64,000 bases of DNA from Rhodospirillales bacterium (GTDB lineage: Bacteria; Pseudomonadota; Alphaproteobacteria; Acetobacterales; Acetobacteraceae), in NCBI GenBank assembly GCA_025352665.1, contig JANXSM010000035.1, positions 80,826-144,825 of the forward strand, given 5' to 3'. The notes beneath the pieces are model-generated. The model did no database searches and was not told where the DNA came from. It worked only from the letters and a program-made list of their open reading frames with translations. Numbering within the stretch: the first letter of the stretch is position 1; each line of letters begins with the position of its first letter. This document shows, one piece after another, positions 55,813 through 64,000 of the stretch. Both the position numbers and the translations under genes were made by a program.

Positions 55813-56765
55813 TAGCGGATCCTCGGGTCAAACAATGTGTAGAGCAGGTCGACGCCCAGGTTCACCAGCACGTAGAGGAAGCTGAACATCAGCACCACGC
55901 CCTGGATGATCGGATAGTCGCGACGCAGGATGGCATCGACGGTGAGGCGGCCGAGGCCTGGGATGGCGAACACGCTTTCGGTCACCACCGCGCCGCCGAT
56001 CAGGGTGGCAAAGCCGATGCCGACCACGGTGACGATGGGTACAGCCGCGTTCTTCAGCGCATGGACGAACAAAATGCTGTGCTGTCCGGCGCCTTTCGCG
56101 CGCGCGGTGCGCACGTAGTCCTGGCTCAGCACCTCCAGCATCGTGGCGCGGGTGATGCGGGCAATCAGCGCCATGTAGACGAGGCCGAGTGCGATCGAGG
56201 GCAGCAGCAGGTTCATGAACCACGGCACCACGCCCTGCTCGATCGGGACATAGCCCTGCACCGGGAAGAAGCCGATGCCGAGTTCGAAGCCGTCAAGCGC
56301 GAAGGTGTAGGCGAGCAGGTAGCCGATCACAAAAACCGGCACCGAGAATCCGGCCGTGGAAATGATCATCGAAAACCGGTCGATCCAGGATCCCTGCTTC
56401 CAGGCCGCCACCACGCCAAGCGGAATGGCGGTGACCAGCGACAAGGTCAGCGTGATGACCATGAGCGACAACGTGGGCTGGATGCGCTGGCCGATCATCT
56501 TGGTGACTGGCAGATTGGTGAAGATGGACACCCCGAGATCCCCGCGCAGCACGTCCCACAGCCAGGCGAGGAAGCGCACCAAGAACGGCCGGTCGAGCCC
56601 GAGCGCCATGCGGATGCGATCCACGTCGGCCGGCGAGGCCTGGTCGCCGGCGATGATCGCGGCGGGGTCACCAGGGGCGATGTAGAGCAGGGAAAACACG
56701 AACAGGGCCACGATCGCCATGACGGGGATCGTGGCCAGTACGCGGCGACAGATATAGGCGAACAT
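55809..56765 (-). CDS. dppB: Dipeptide ABC transporter permease (DppB-type)
   Basis: This 318-residue permease starts with a TM helix (LATIPVMAIVALFVFSLLYI), followed by the APGDPA element, and has the coupling loop DYVRTARAKGAGQHSILFVH in the second half. It ends [12 protein letters not shown], typical of DppB. It lies 9 bp after the dppA stop and is coupled to dppC. Confidence 0.93.
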   Translation of the reverse strand: MFAYICRRVLATIPVMAIVALFVFSLLYIAPGDPAAIIAGDQASPADVDRIRMALGLDRPFLVRFLAWLWDVLRGDLGVSIFTNLPVTKMIGQRIQPTLSLMVITLTLSLVTAIPLGVVAAWKQGSWIDRFSMIISTAGFSVPVFVIGYLLAYTFALDGFELGIGFFPVQGYVPIEQGVVPWFMNLLLPSIALGLVYMALIARITRATMLEVLSQDYVRTARAKGAGQHSILFVHALKNAAVPIVTVVGIGFATLIGGAVVTESVFAIPGLGRLTVDAILRRDYPIIQGVVLMFSFLYVLVNLGVDLLYTLFDPRIRY

Positions 56766-56774
56766 CGGCGGCGC

Positions 56775-58352
56775 TTAGCTCTTTTCTACGCCCCAGAACA
56801 CCGGGAATGGCGCCTTCACCACGCCTGAGACGTTTTTGCGCCATGCGGTGTACTGCACGAAGAATCCGGTTGGGATGTAGCTGACGTTCTCGAACGAGGC
56901 CTGGTTGATGGCGACGGCCGCGGCCTTTTCGGCGGCGAGGTCGGGCGCTGCATACCAGTCAGCGATAGCGGACTGCACCTTGTCCGACTTGGGCCAGCCG
57001 AACCACGCCTTGTCGCCGCCGGCGTCGAGTGCAGTATAGGGTGCCGGGTTGATGCAGTCGGCACCGGCGTGCCAGGTGTGGAAGATGTTCCAACCGCCTT
57101 GGCTGACCGGCGCCTTGCTGGCGCGACGGGTGCCGGTGGTGCCCCAGTCGGTTGCAACATAGTTCACATTCATGCCGATCTTGGCCAGCAGGTCGGCGGT
57201 AACATCACCTTCCGCCTTGGTGATCGGCACGTCGGTTGGCACCACGAGCTCGATCCTCTCGCCGTTGTAGCCCGATTCCTGCAGCATCTTCTTGGCCGCG
57301 TCGTAGTTGCGCGGGCCCTTCAGCAGTTCGCCGCCGACCTCGGTGTAGAGCGGCGTGCCCGGGGTGAAGAAGCTGGGGCAGAGCTTCCACAAGTTGGTGT
57401 CCTCGCCGACCACGGCCTGCATGTAGTCGGCCTGGCTCAGCGCCATCAGCACGGCGCGGCGCACGCCCACCTTGTCGAACGGCGGGTTGAGGTGGTTCAT
57501 GCGAAAGCTGCCGATATTGCCGAGCGGATCGCCGATATCGACATTGATGTTGCGGTTGCGCTTGAGCAGCGGCACCACGTCGGCCGCCGGGTTCTCCCAC
57601 CAGTCGATCTCGCCGTTCTGCAGGGCCGCACTTGCCGTTGAGATATCCGGCATGATGATCCACTCGATGCGATCGAAGTTCATGCGCTTGCCGCCGGAGG
57701 ACCAGTCCGCCGCCTCGCTGCGGGGCTGGTAGCCCTCGAACCTCTCGAATATCGCCTTGGCGCCTGGCACCCACTCGGCGGTGTTGAACTTCATCGGGCC
57801 GGAGCCGACGTATTCCTTGATGAGCTGGAACGGATCGGTGCTGGCGATACGCTCCGGCATCATCAGCGCCACCGGGGCGTTGGATTTGCCGAGCGCGAAC
57901 AGCATTTTGGCGAATGGCTTGTTGAGGCGGAAGCGGAATGTCCGGTCGTCGATCGCCTCCAGCGCGTCAAGGCTCGCCTGGATGCGCTGGCCCATGGTGT
58001 CGCGCACCATCCAGCGCTTCAGGCTTGCGATCACGTCACGCGTGGTAACCTTTTCGCCGTCGTGCCATTTCAGTCCGTCGCGCAGCTTGAAGGTCCATAC
58101 GGTCAAGTTGGCATTGACCTCGTGGCCCTCGCACATCTGTGGCTTGGGCGTGATCGAGCCATCCGTGCCGTAGAGCTGGTCCCACACCATCATCGCCGCG
58201 TTGCGGACGACGTATTGCGTGCCGGCGACGGCATCCATCGAGGACAGGTTCGCCTGCGGCACGAATTTCAGCACCCGGGTGTTCTGCGCCAGGCTGAGCC
58301 GGGGGGCTGCGAGTGTTGCTGCGGCGGCGGTCAACAGCGTGCGACGCTTCAT
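56775..58352 (-). CDS. dppA: Family 5 extracellular solute-binding protein (DppA-type)
   Basis: This 525-residue binding protein has a Tat-like signal (KRRTLLTAAAATLAAPRLSLA) and the SBP_bac_5 domain: LKFVPQANLSSMDAVAGTQY, LRDGLKWHDGEKVTTRDVIA and YMQAVVGEDTN in order. It hands peptides or similar ligands to DppBC. The ATG at 58352 matches the signal start; an in-frame start at 58400 would add 16 residues ahead of it. It is related to the protein at 60279-61856. Confidence 0.92.
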   Translation of the reverse strand: MKRRTLLTAAAATLAAPRLSLAQNTRVLKFVPQANLSSMDAVAGTQYVVRNAAMMVWDQLYGTDGSITPKPQMCEGHEVNANLTVWTFKLRDGLKWHDGEKVTTRDVIASLKRWMVRDTMGQRIQASLDALEAIDDRTFRFRLNKPFAKMLFALGKSNAPVALMMPERIASTDPFQLIKEYVGSGPMKFNTAEWVPGAKAIFERFEGYQPRSEAADWSSGGKRMNFDRIEWIIMPDISTASAALQNGEIDWWENPAADVVPLLKRNRNINVDIGDPLGNIGSFRMNHLNPPFDKVGVRRAVLMALSQADYMQAVVGEDTNLWKLCPSFFTPGTPLYTEVGGELLKGPRNYDAAKKMLQESGYNGERIELVVPTDVPITKAEGDVTADLLAKIGMNVNYVATDWGTTGTRRASKAPVSQGGWNIFHTWHAGADCINPAPYTALDAGGDKAWFGWPKSDKVQSAIADWYAAPDLAAEKAAAVAINQASFENVSYIPTGFFVQYTAWRKNVSGVVKAPFPVFWGVEKS

Positions 58353-58562
58353 GGGTCGGTTTTCCTCAAGTGGCGGCAGTTTCGCGCTGGGCGGGAGCAA
58401 GCGGCGTGCCTCTAGCGGGCGTTATGATTGTAGCGCAGGCGTGACATGCTGCAAGCGACGATCGGTGGCGTTCTTCGCCGGAACGGCTGGCATGAAATTA
58501 CCAATTCGTTCACCTGGCTGGGCTAACCCAAGCGAGCGCCAATCGCGCGAAGGATCGTTTGC

Positions 58563-60266
58563 ATGCATCTCCTCGGTCGATTCACGATCCGCACGAAGTC
58601 TGCCCTATTGCTGGCCATGTCGAGCCTTGCGGTGATCGCTTCGATGGGCGTGGCGGCCATAACGCTGCACCAGCGCATGATCGACGACCGGACCGACAAG
58701 CTGACCGCCGTGGTCGACTCCACGTTGGGGATCGCCCGCGGCCTGATGGGCGAGGTTTCCGCGGGCCGTATCACGCAGGAGCAGGCACTGGCGCAGATGC
58801 GCGTCATCATTCACGCGCTGCGCTTCGACAACAACGAGGGATATGCCACCATCAGCGCGGAACGGGGTGGGAGCGACTACATCGTACTGATCAGTGGCCA
58901 GAACCCGGCGCGCGAGGGGATGGTTTCGGATGTGCGCGACGCAACTGGTCGACTGCTGAACGAGATCATCCATGAGACCGTGAGGAACGCCCCGCGCGGC
59001 GTGGTGAACTATATGTCTGCCCGTCCGGGCGAGACGGTACCGTCGCACAAGGTGGCCTCCATCGCGCGGTTCGACCCTTGGCATGCGGTGATCGTGGTCG
59101 GCGCCTATGCCGATGACCTTGACGCGGATTTCCGGTCATCCCTGGTGAAGCTGGCGGAGGTAGGCGGGCTGATCCTGCTGGTTACTCTGCTCGTCGTATG
59201 GCTCATCAATCGCGACATTGCACGTTCGCTGAACGATCTGTCCGGTTGTATGGGGCGGCTGGCGGATGGCGACCTCGAGGCGCCGATCCTGGGCACCGCC
59301 CGGCGCGACGAGATCGGTGGCATGGCCAAGGCGGTAATCGTCTTCAAGGACGGCATGCTCGAGGCGCGGCGGCTGCGCCTCGAGCAGGAGGCGCTGAAGG
59401 TAGAGGTCGCCGCAGCCCAGAAGGCGACGCTGCACCGCATGGCGGATGGTTTCGAGAGCAAGATCGGCCGCCTGGTTCAGTTGCTGTCGTCGGGCTCGAC
59501 CGAACTGAAATCCACCGCGGAGCAGCTGACCGGCACCGCAAACCAGGGCAACGAGCAGGCCGCGGGCGTTGCCTCGGCGGCCGATGAGGCCAGCACCAGC
59601 CTGCAGACCGTGGCATCGGCCGCGGAGGAACTGTCCGCCTCCATCGGCGAGATCAGCCGACAGGTCGAGCAATCCTCCATGATCACCGGCAGGGCCGTGA
59701 TGGATGCACGGCGCACCGATACGATCGTGCGCGCTCTCGCAGCCGGCGCCGAGAAGGTTGGAACGGTCGTTGGCCTGATCAACACCATCGCCAGCCAGAC
59801 CAACCTGCTGGCGCTGAACGCCACGATCGAGGCGGCCCGGGCGGGCGATGCCGGCAAGGGCTTTGCCGTGGTGGCATCCGAGGTCAAGAACCTCGCCAAT
59901 CAGACGGCGCGCGCGACCGACGAGATCGCCGGGCAGATCACCCAGATCCAGGCAGCGACGCGCGAGACGGTCGATGCGATCCGCGAGATCTCGGCCACGA
60001 TCGAGGAAGTCAGCGCGATCGCGACCGTGATCGCAGCAGCCGTCGAGGAACAGGGGGCGGCGACCTCGGAGATCGCGCGCACGGTGCAGCAGACCAGTCG
60101 GGCCGCGCAGGAGGTGACCCACGGGATCGGCGGCGTGAGTCAGGCTTCGGGCGAGACCGGGCGGGCCGCGGGCCAGGTGTATTCCGCGGCGTCCGGTCTT
60201 TTGGAGCAGGCGAAGGAACTGGCCGTCGAGGTCGAGACGTTCGTGGCCGGCGTGCGGGCGGCCTGA
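58563..60266 (+). CDS. Methyl-accepting chemotaxis protein (sCache-type)
   Basis: This 567-residue chemoreceptor has a TM segment near residues 14-34 ([20 protein letters not shown]), a periplasmic sCache-like domain (about 40-190, with [15 protein letters not shown] and [17 protein letters not shown]), a second TM ([13 protein letters not shown]), a HAMP domain, and the signalling domain with the conserved hairpin tip region [20 protein letters not shown]. It sends ligand information to CheA. It lies between two peptide-type binding proteins, so a link to those solutes is possible. Confidence 0.93.
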   Translation: MHLLGRFTIRTKSALLLAMSSLAVIASMGVAAITLHQRMIDDRTDKLTAVVDSTLGIARGLMGEVSAGRITQEQALAQMRVIIHALRFDNNEGYATISAERGGSDYIVLISGQNPAREGMVSDVRDATGRLLNEIIHETVRNAPRGVVNYMSARPGETVPSHKVASIARFDPWHAVIVVGAYADDLDADFRSSLVKLAEVGGLILLVTLLVVWLINRDIARSLNDLSGCMGRLADGDLEAPILGTARRDEIGGMAKAVIVFKDGMLEARRLRLEQEALKVEVAAAQKATLHRMADGFESKIGRLVQLLSSGSTELKSTAEQLTGTANQGNEQAAGVASAADEASTSLQTVASAAEELSASIGEISRQVEQSSMITGRAVMDARRTDTIVRALAAGAEKVGTVVGLINTIASQTNLLALNATIEAARAGDAGKGFAVVASEVKNLANQTARATDEIAGQITQIQAATRETVDAIREISATIEEVSAIATVIAAAVEEQGAATSEIARTVQQTSRAAQEVTHGIGGVSQASGETGRAAGQVYSAASGLLEQAKELAVEVETFVAGVRAA

Positions 60267-60270
60267 TGGG

Positions 60271-60300
60271 CTGGAACCTCAGGCGCGCCTGAGGTTCCAG
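60271..60300. terminator. Perfect 30-bp palindrome between convergent genes
   Basis: ctggaacctcaggcg followed directly by its exact complement, no loop. It covers the stop of the minus-strand binding protein and starts 4 bp after the chemoreceptor stop. As RNA it would form a hairpin in either direction, without a T-tract. Confidence 0.5.
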
Positions 60301-61856
60301 AATATCGCGAAGCCGCTGATGCGGCCGGTGAGGTTCCGGCGCAGGGCGGTGTTGGAATAGTAGGCGCCCACCGGAATGAACGGTACCTCGTCGAACATGG
60401 TGCGCTGCATATCGGCTGCGATGATCTTCTGGGCGGCGAGATCAGGCGCGTCGAACCAGGCGTCGCGCAGGGTTTCGAGGCGCGGGATGGTGGGCCAGCC
60501 GAACCAGGCGTCGAGCCCGTTGGCGCGCAGCACGGTGTGGGAGGCGGGGTCCACCCAGTCGAAGCTGCCAAAGGCTGTGAGCAGCGCCGACCAGCCGCCC
60601 TTCTCCACCGGCTCGCGCGAGGCGCGGCGCTGGATGACGGTGCCCCAGTCGCTCAGTGCCAGGTCGAGGTTGAGACCGAGGTCGTGGAACAGGCCGGCGC
60701 AGACCTGCGTCAGCGCAGCAGGTGCCAGGATGTCGGTCGGGCCGATGAGGCGCGTGCGTGGGCCGAGGGCACCTGCGTCGCGCAGCAGGGCTTTCGCGCG
60801 TTCGAGGCTGCGTGGGCTGGTCAGCGCCTCCATGCCCGCATCGTTCGTGAGCGGCGTGCCCGGCGTGAAGGCGCCGATCATCCTGTAGCCCGCAGGGTCC
60901 GGCCCGACGATCGAGGCCATGAAATCAGGTTGGGAGATGGCGGGCAGCAGCGCCTGGCGGGCGGCCTTGTTGTTGAACGGCGGATGCAAATGGTTCAGCC
61001 GCAGCATGGTGGGGTTCGGCCGGCTGTCGATCCGCTCGATAGCGATGGCCTTGTTGCGGGCCAGCAGCTCCTGCAGTTCCGGCGGCGGCTGTTCGAACCA
61101 GTCGATCTCGTTGTTCTGCAAGGCGGCGGCCGAGGTTGAGGCGTCGGTGATGATGTGCCACTCCACCCGGTCCATGAACGCGCGCTTGGCACCGGCGGTG
61201 AGGCTTGGCGCCTCTGCGCGCGGCTGGTAGCGCTCGTTCCTGGCATAGGCGACGAAGCTGCCGCTGTTGTATTCATCAGGCAGATAGCGGAACGGGCCGG
61301 AGCCGGTGGCATCCGTCACCTGCTTGAATGCGTCGGTCAGCGCCAGGCGTTCAGGCATAATGACGCAGGCGGAGCCGATCACGGCCAGGGCCGAGAACAG
61401 CAGCGGGAACGGCTGGCGCAGACGGAATTCCAGGTGGGCATCGTCAAGGGCGGTCAAGCTGTCGGTGATGGTGGCAAGCTTCTGGCCGAAGGCGTTGCGC
61501 ACCATCCAGCGCTTGATACTGGCCACGCAGTCGCGTGCCAGCACGCGACTGCCGTCGTGGAAGAGCAGCCCGTCGCGCAACGTGATATTAATGGTTTTGC
61601 CGTCGCTGGCCATTACGTGGCCGGCCGCCATTTGCGGCTGCGGCATCAGGTTGGCATCGAGGCCATACAGCGTATCGTAAACCATGAAGGCGTGGTTGCG
61701 GGTGACGTTGGCGGTCGTCCAGATCGGATCGAGCGAGGTGAGGTTGGCCTGCGGCACCATCCGCAGCACCTGGTCTGGCTGGGCGATGGCAGGTGTTGCC
61801 AGCCCCGCCGTCACCGCGGCACCGGTTCCGGTGGCCAGAAAATGCCGTCGCCGCAT
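60279..61856 (-). CDS. Family 5 extracellular solute-binding protein
   Basis: This 525-residue protein has a signal with RRRHFLATGTGAAVTAGLAT (Tat-like twin Arg) and a SBP_bac_5 domain: LRMVPQANLTSLDPIWTTAN, LRDGLLFHDGSRVLARDCVA and a C-terminal SQPDFMASIVGPDPAGYRMI region. It has the same length and order as DppA at 56775-58352, so they are paralogues. No permease gene is adjacent; it may use the dpp system or act as a chemoreceptor partner. Confidence 0.9.
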   Translation of the reverse strand: MRRRHFLATGTGAAVTAGLATPAIAQPDQVLRMVPQANLTSLDPIWTTANVTRNHAFMVYDTLYGLDANLMPQPQMAAGHVMASDGKTINITLRDGLLFHDGSRVLARDCVASIKRWMVRNAFGQKLATITDSLTALDDAHLEFRLRQPFPLLFSALAVIGSACVIMPERLALTDAFKQVTDATGSGPFRYLPDEYNSGSFVAYARNERYQPRAEAPSLTAGAKRAFMDRVEWHIITDASTSAAALQNNEIDWFEQPPPELQELLARNKAIAIERIDSRPNPTMLRLNHLHPPFNNKAARQALLPAISQPDFMASIVGPDPAGYRMIGAFTPGTPLTNDAGMEALTSPRSLERAKALLRDAGALGPRTRLIGPTDILAPAALTQVCAGLFHDLGLNLDLALSDWGTVIQRRASREPVEKGGWSALLTAFGSFDWVDPASHTVLRANGLDAWFGWPTIPRLETLRDAWFDAPDLAAQKIIAADMQRTMFDEVPFIPVGAYYSNTALRRNLTGRISGFAIFWNLRRA

Positions 61857-62003
61857 GTCTGCCGCTCCTGTCCCGCCTGGAGAATCAACGATGACAGTTG
61901 CGCGCGGTGGCGGCAATGTTGCGCTGCGCGCGGATTGCGATCGGCCCGCGGCAATAGGACGTGCCATCCTTTCCATCATGGCGTCGGCGGGCTAGTCAGG
62001 GCT

Positions 62004-62420
62004 ATGGAGCCCCTTCCCCATCCAAAGCCACCGCGTGTTCACGTGCTGTGGCAGTTTCTGCGCTTCGGCGTGGTTGGCGCGTTGGGCTTCCTGGTCGATA
62101 CGGCAACGGTGTATTTGCTGCTCGGCTCGCTTGGCGTCTATTGGGCGGGTGCCGTGGCCTATCCGGTGGCAGCGACGTTCAACTGGGCGATCAACCGGAG
62201 CTGGACGTTCCGCGGCCTGGGCAGCGGTTCGGCGCTGGCGCAATGGGGGCGCTTCATGGGCGCCAATCTGCTCGGGTTCGGGCTCAACCGCGGCACCTAT
62301 TTTGTGCTGGTGAGCGTGAGCCCTTTTGTTGCTGGCCATCCCGTGATCGCGGTCGCGGCTGGGGCGATCGCCGGGCTTGCGGCCAATTTCAGCCTTTCGC
62401 GTCGTCTGGTGTTTCGGTGA
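62004..62420 (+). CDS. GtrA family membrane protein
   Basis: This 138-residue protein has four hydrophobic segments and the GtrA signature: FLRFGVVGALGFLVDTATVY at the start and FNWAINRSWTFRG (the conserved N-R-x-W-T-F). GtrA proteins flip or carry lipid-linked sugars in surface-polysaccharide modification. The stop overlaps the mepA start (GTGA), so the pair is coupled. The ATG at 62004 is the first in frame with the conserved N-terminus. Confidence 0.9.
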   Translation: MEPLPHPKPPRVHVLWQFLRFGVVGALGFLVDTATVYLLLGSLGVYWAGAVAYPVAATFNWAINRSWTFRGLGSGSALAQWGRFMGANLLGFGLNRGTYFVLVSVSPFVAGHPVIAVAAGAIAGLAANFSLSRRLVFR

Positions 62421-63226
62421 GGTTGCTGCTGCTCCTGGGCGCTGCGATCGCCTGCACGGCGGCGGGGCCGCTGACACCCGCACCCGGACCCGCCCGCATC
62501 GTCGGCACACAAGGCGCCGGATGCATCGCAGGCGCCGTGCGGCTGCCAGACACGGCACCGGGCATGCAGACCATCCGGCTGTCACGCAGCACGTTCTGGG
62601 GGCATCCTTTCGTGATCGCCAGCCTGCAGACGTTGGCGCTGCAGGCGCGGGCGGCGGGGCTGCCGGACCTTTACATGAACGACATCTCCAATCCGCGCGG
62701 CGGCCCGCTGCTTGGCATTCACGCGAGCCACATGCGCGGGGTGGATGCGGATGTGTGGCTCGACGTGGTGGGCCCGCACCCGGTGCTGCCACCTGCGCAG
62801 CGGGAGGATATCGAGCCGATCTCGCTGGTGGCCCCCGATGGCCGCTCGGTGGTGGCGAGCCTGTGGCGGCCGGAGCATGTGACGCTGATCCGGCTCGCGG
62901 CCACGCTGCCAGGGGTGGACCGGGTGCTGGTCAATCCCGCCATCAAGCGGCAGCTTTGCAATGTCGTAACCGGCGATCGCAGGTGGTTGCGGCGGGTGCG
63001 GCCGTGGTACGGCCATGCCTCGCACATGCATCTGCATTTCAGCTGCCCCGCCGGGCAGGGTGAATGCGGCGACCAGGCACCGCCGCCGGCGGGCGAGGGC
63101 TGCGATGCCACGCTGCAATGGTGGTTCGACCAGTTGGATCTGCCGTCCAGGCCCGCAGCCCCTGCCCCACCCGCCCGGCCCCCATTATTGCCCGCGGCGT
63201 GCCGCGCCATCATGGCGGCGCCATAG
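62417..63226 (+). CDS. mepA: Penicillin-insensitive murein endopeptidase
   Basis: This 269-residue protein cuts D-Ala-mDAP cross-links in the periplasm. It has a short signal (LLLLLGAAIACTAAG), RLSRSTFWGHPFVIASLQ, the zinc-binding GIHASHMRGVDADVWLD (His and Asp) and YGHASHMHLHFSCP (late His). The start is GTG, overlapping the gtrA stop. The C-terminus is proline-rich (PAAPAPPARPP). Confidence 0.92.
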   Translation: MRLLLLLGAAIACTAAGPLTPAPGPARIVGTQGAGCIAGAVRLPDTAPGMQTIRLSRSTFWGHPFVIASLQTLALQARAAGLPDLYMNDISNPRGGPLLGIHASHMRGVDADVWLDVVGPHPVLPPAQREDIEPISLVAPDGRSVVASLWRPEHVTLIRLAATLPGVDRVLVNPAIKRQLCNVVTGDRRWLRRVRPWYGHASHMHLHFSCPAGQGECGDQAPPPAGEGCDATLQWWFDQLDLPSRPAAPAPPARPPLLPAACRAIMAAP

Positions 63227-63228
63227 GC

Positions 63229-64000
63229 ATGGCCGTCGACCTGCGGGCCGCCGGCGTGTTCGTGGCGGGCTGGAGCACCTTCATCAACCTGTATACGCCG
63301 CAGGCCTTCCTGCCGACGCTGGCCGCCGACCTGCACAGCTCGGCCACCCGCATCGGACTGTCGGTGACAGTGACGCTGTTGGCCGTGGCACTGATGGCAC
63401 CTCTGGCCGGGGCGATCAGCGACCGGCTTGGCCGCAAGCACCTGGTGGTGGCGGCGATCTGCCTGCTGGTGGTGCCGACCTTGCTGGTAGCGTCGAGCGG
63501 CAATCTTGAGACCCTGCTGTTGTGGCGCTTTGTGCAGGGGCTGCTGCTGCCGTTCATCTTCGCCGTCACCGTCGCCTACATCGCCGAGGAGTGTCCAGGG
63601 CCCGAGGCGGTGCGCGTCACCGGCATCTACGCCATCGGCACCATTGTCGGCGGCTTCGCCGGCCGCTTCATCGCGGGATGGACCACCGAGCTGGCAGGCT
63701 GGCGCACCGCCTTCGTGATCCTGGCGTTGCTGACCCTTGTCTGCGCCGGCGTGATCGCCTGGACCCTACCGCCAGAGCAGCGCTTCCGCCCGGTACGCGG
63801 CTGGCGTGGCCAGTTGGCCGGGTTCGCCGACCAGTTCGGCAATCCGCAGGTGATGGCGACCTGCGGCGTCGGCTTCGCGGTGCTGTTCTCGATGGTCGCG
63901 ACGTTCACCTACGCCAATTTCTATTTGGCCGCGCCGCCGTTCAGCCTGGGGCCGGCGCAGCTTGGGTCGGTGTTCGTCATCTATCTGCTGGGTGTGGTGG
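63229..64000 (+). CDS. MFS transporter (3' partial)
   Basis: The first 257 residues of a multidrug-type MFS carrier: FINLYTPQAFLPTLAADLHS, GLSVTVTLLAVALMAPLAGA, then the loop motif ISDRLGRKHLVV (GxLSDRxGRR-like) and RFVQGLLLPFIFAVTVAYIA. The order resembles the YnfM group. The frame is still open at the window end, so the C-terminal half is missing. It starts 2 bp after the mepA stop. Confidence 0.88.
   Translation, partial: MAVDLRAAGVFVAGWSTFINLYTPQAFLPTLAADLHSSATRIGLSVTVTLLAVALMAPLAGAISDRLGRKHLVVAAICLLVVPTLLVASSGNLETLLLWRFVQGLLLPFIFAVTVAYIAEECPGPEAVRVTGIYAIGTIVGGFAGRFIAGWTTELAGWRTAFVILALLTLVCAGVIAWTLPPEQRFRPVRGWRGQLAGFADQFGNPQVMATCGVGFAVLFSMVATFTYANFYLAAPPFSLGPAQLGSVFVIYLLGVV

Noticed and set aside
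61155..62420. 421-codon plus-strand frame ending in GtrA
   Set aside because: The first 280 codons are antisense to a clear solute-binding protein; only the last 138 codons are GtrA-like.

Overview
The window is GC-rich, gene-dense chromosomal DNA from an alphaproteobacterium. The best fit is the Acetobacteraceae or a close Rhodospirillales relative. The reasons are a yqeY-dnaG-rpoD block, a carAB-greA-ilvA block, a gpmI-envC-ctpA block, an FeS-type bacterial photolyase beside an SDR, and CarA carrying an extra N-terminal helix-turn-helix. This placement is inferred from gene content only; no rRNA gene is present.

Layout. Positions 1-8.7 kb hold a lipid and light-stress type set: a CFA-synthase-like methyltransferase cut by the window edge, an MFS carrier, a metallophosphoesterase, a DUF3833 lipoprotein, a fused glycosyltransferase-like/methyltransferase protein, and on the other strand a coupled DUF6134-photolyase-SDR operon. 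Positions 8.8-13.3 kb hold a SixA-like phosphatase with a CYTH/CHAD protein, an anchored nuclease-like protein without key catalytic residues, and citrate synthase with a clear terminator.

Positions 13.66-22.13 kb are the accessory region. One unknown gene of about 214 codons is split by two tandem IS1595-family transposons, here called E1 (13920-18622) and E2 (18631-21730). Both have 16-bp terminal inverted repeats, and the same 8-bp sequence gatatctt occurs at all three junctions. Removing both elements and two copies of the duplication restores the reading frame exactly. E1 carries a serine-dehydrogenase-type protease, an XRE regulator divergent from its transposase, winged-helix proteins and a structured right end with a small ORF. 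E2 carries a zinc-ribbon/membrane-protein pair, a DUF6471 protein, a winged-helix protein and a tRNA-Asn(GUU)-like gene with a long variable arm.

Positions 22.3-25.2 kb hold a class III CoA-transferase/enoyl-CoA hydratase pair and a DUF1194 protein. Positions 25.2-32.2 kb (minus strand) hold yqeY-dnaG-rpoD-GNAT-DUF6311. Positions 32.3-41 kb (plus strand) hold carA-carB-greA-ilvA and two glycosyltransferase-like genes, ending in a long hairpin. In the yqeY/carA divergent region two GGGAA-N5-TTCCC palindromes are present, one exactly between the likely carA promoter boxes. Because CarA itself has an HTH, this suggests autoregulation.

Positions 41-47.6 kb hold a TPR protein, an M20 amidohydrolase, CtpA-type protease, EnvC-like protein and phosphoglycerate mutase. 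Positions 47.7-51.7 kb look like a decaying ferulate locus: a solute-binding protein, a frameshifted MarR gene, an intact feruloyl-CoA synthase and an internally deleted enoyl-CoA hydratase. Next come ilvE and a complete dipeptide ABC transporter (51.8-58.4 kb), a chemoreceptor, a second peptide-type binding protein, GtrA, MepA and an MFS transporter cut by the right edge. A 105-bp palindromic MITE-like repeat occurs twice in opposite orientation (22169-22273, 49366-49470), with a degenerate relative at 5663-5724.
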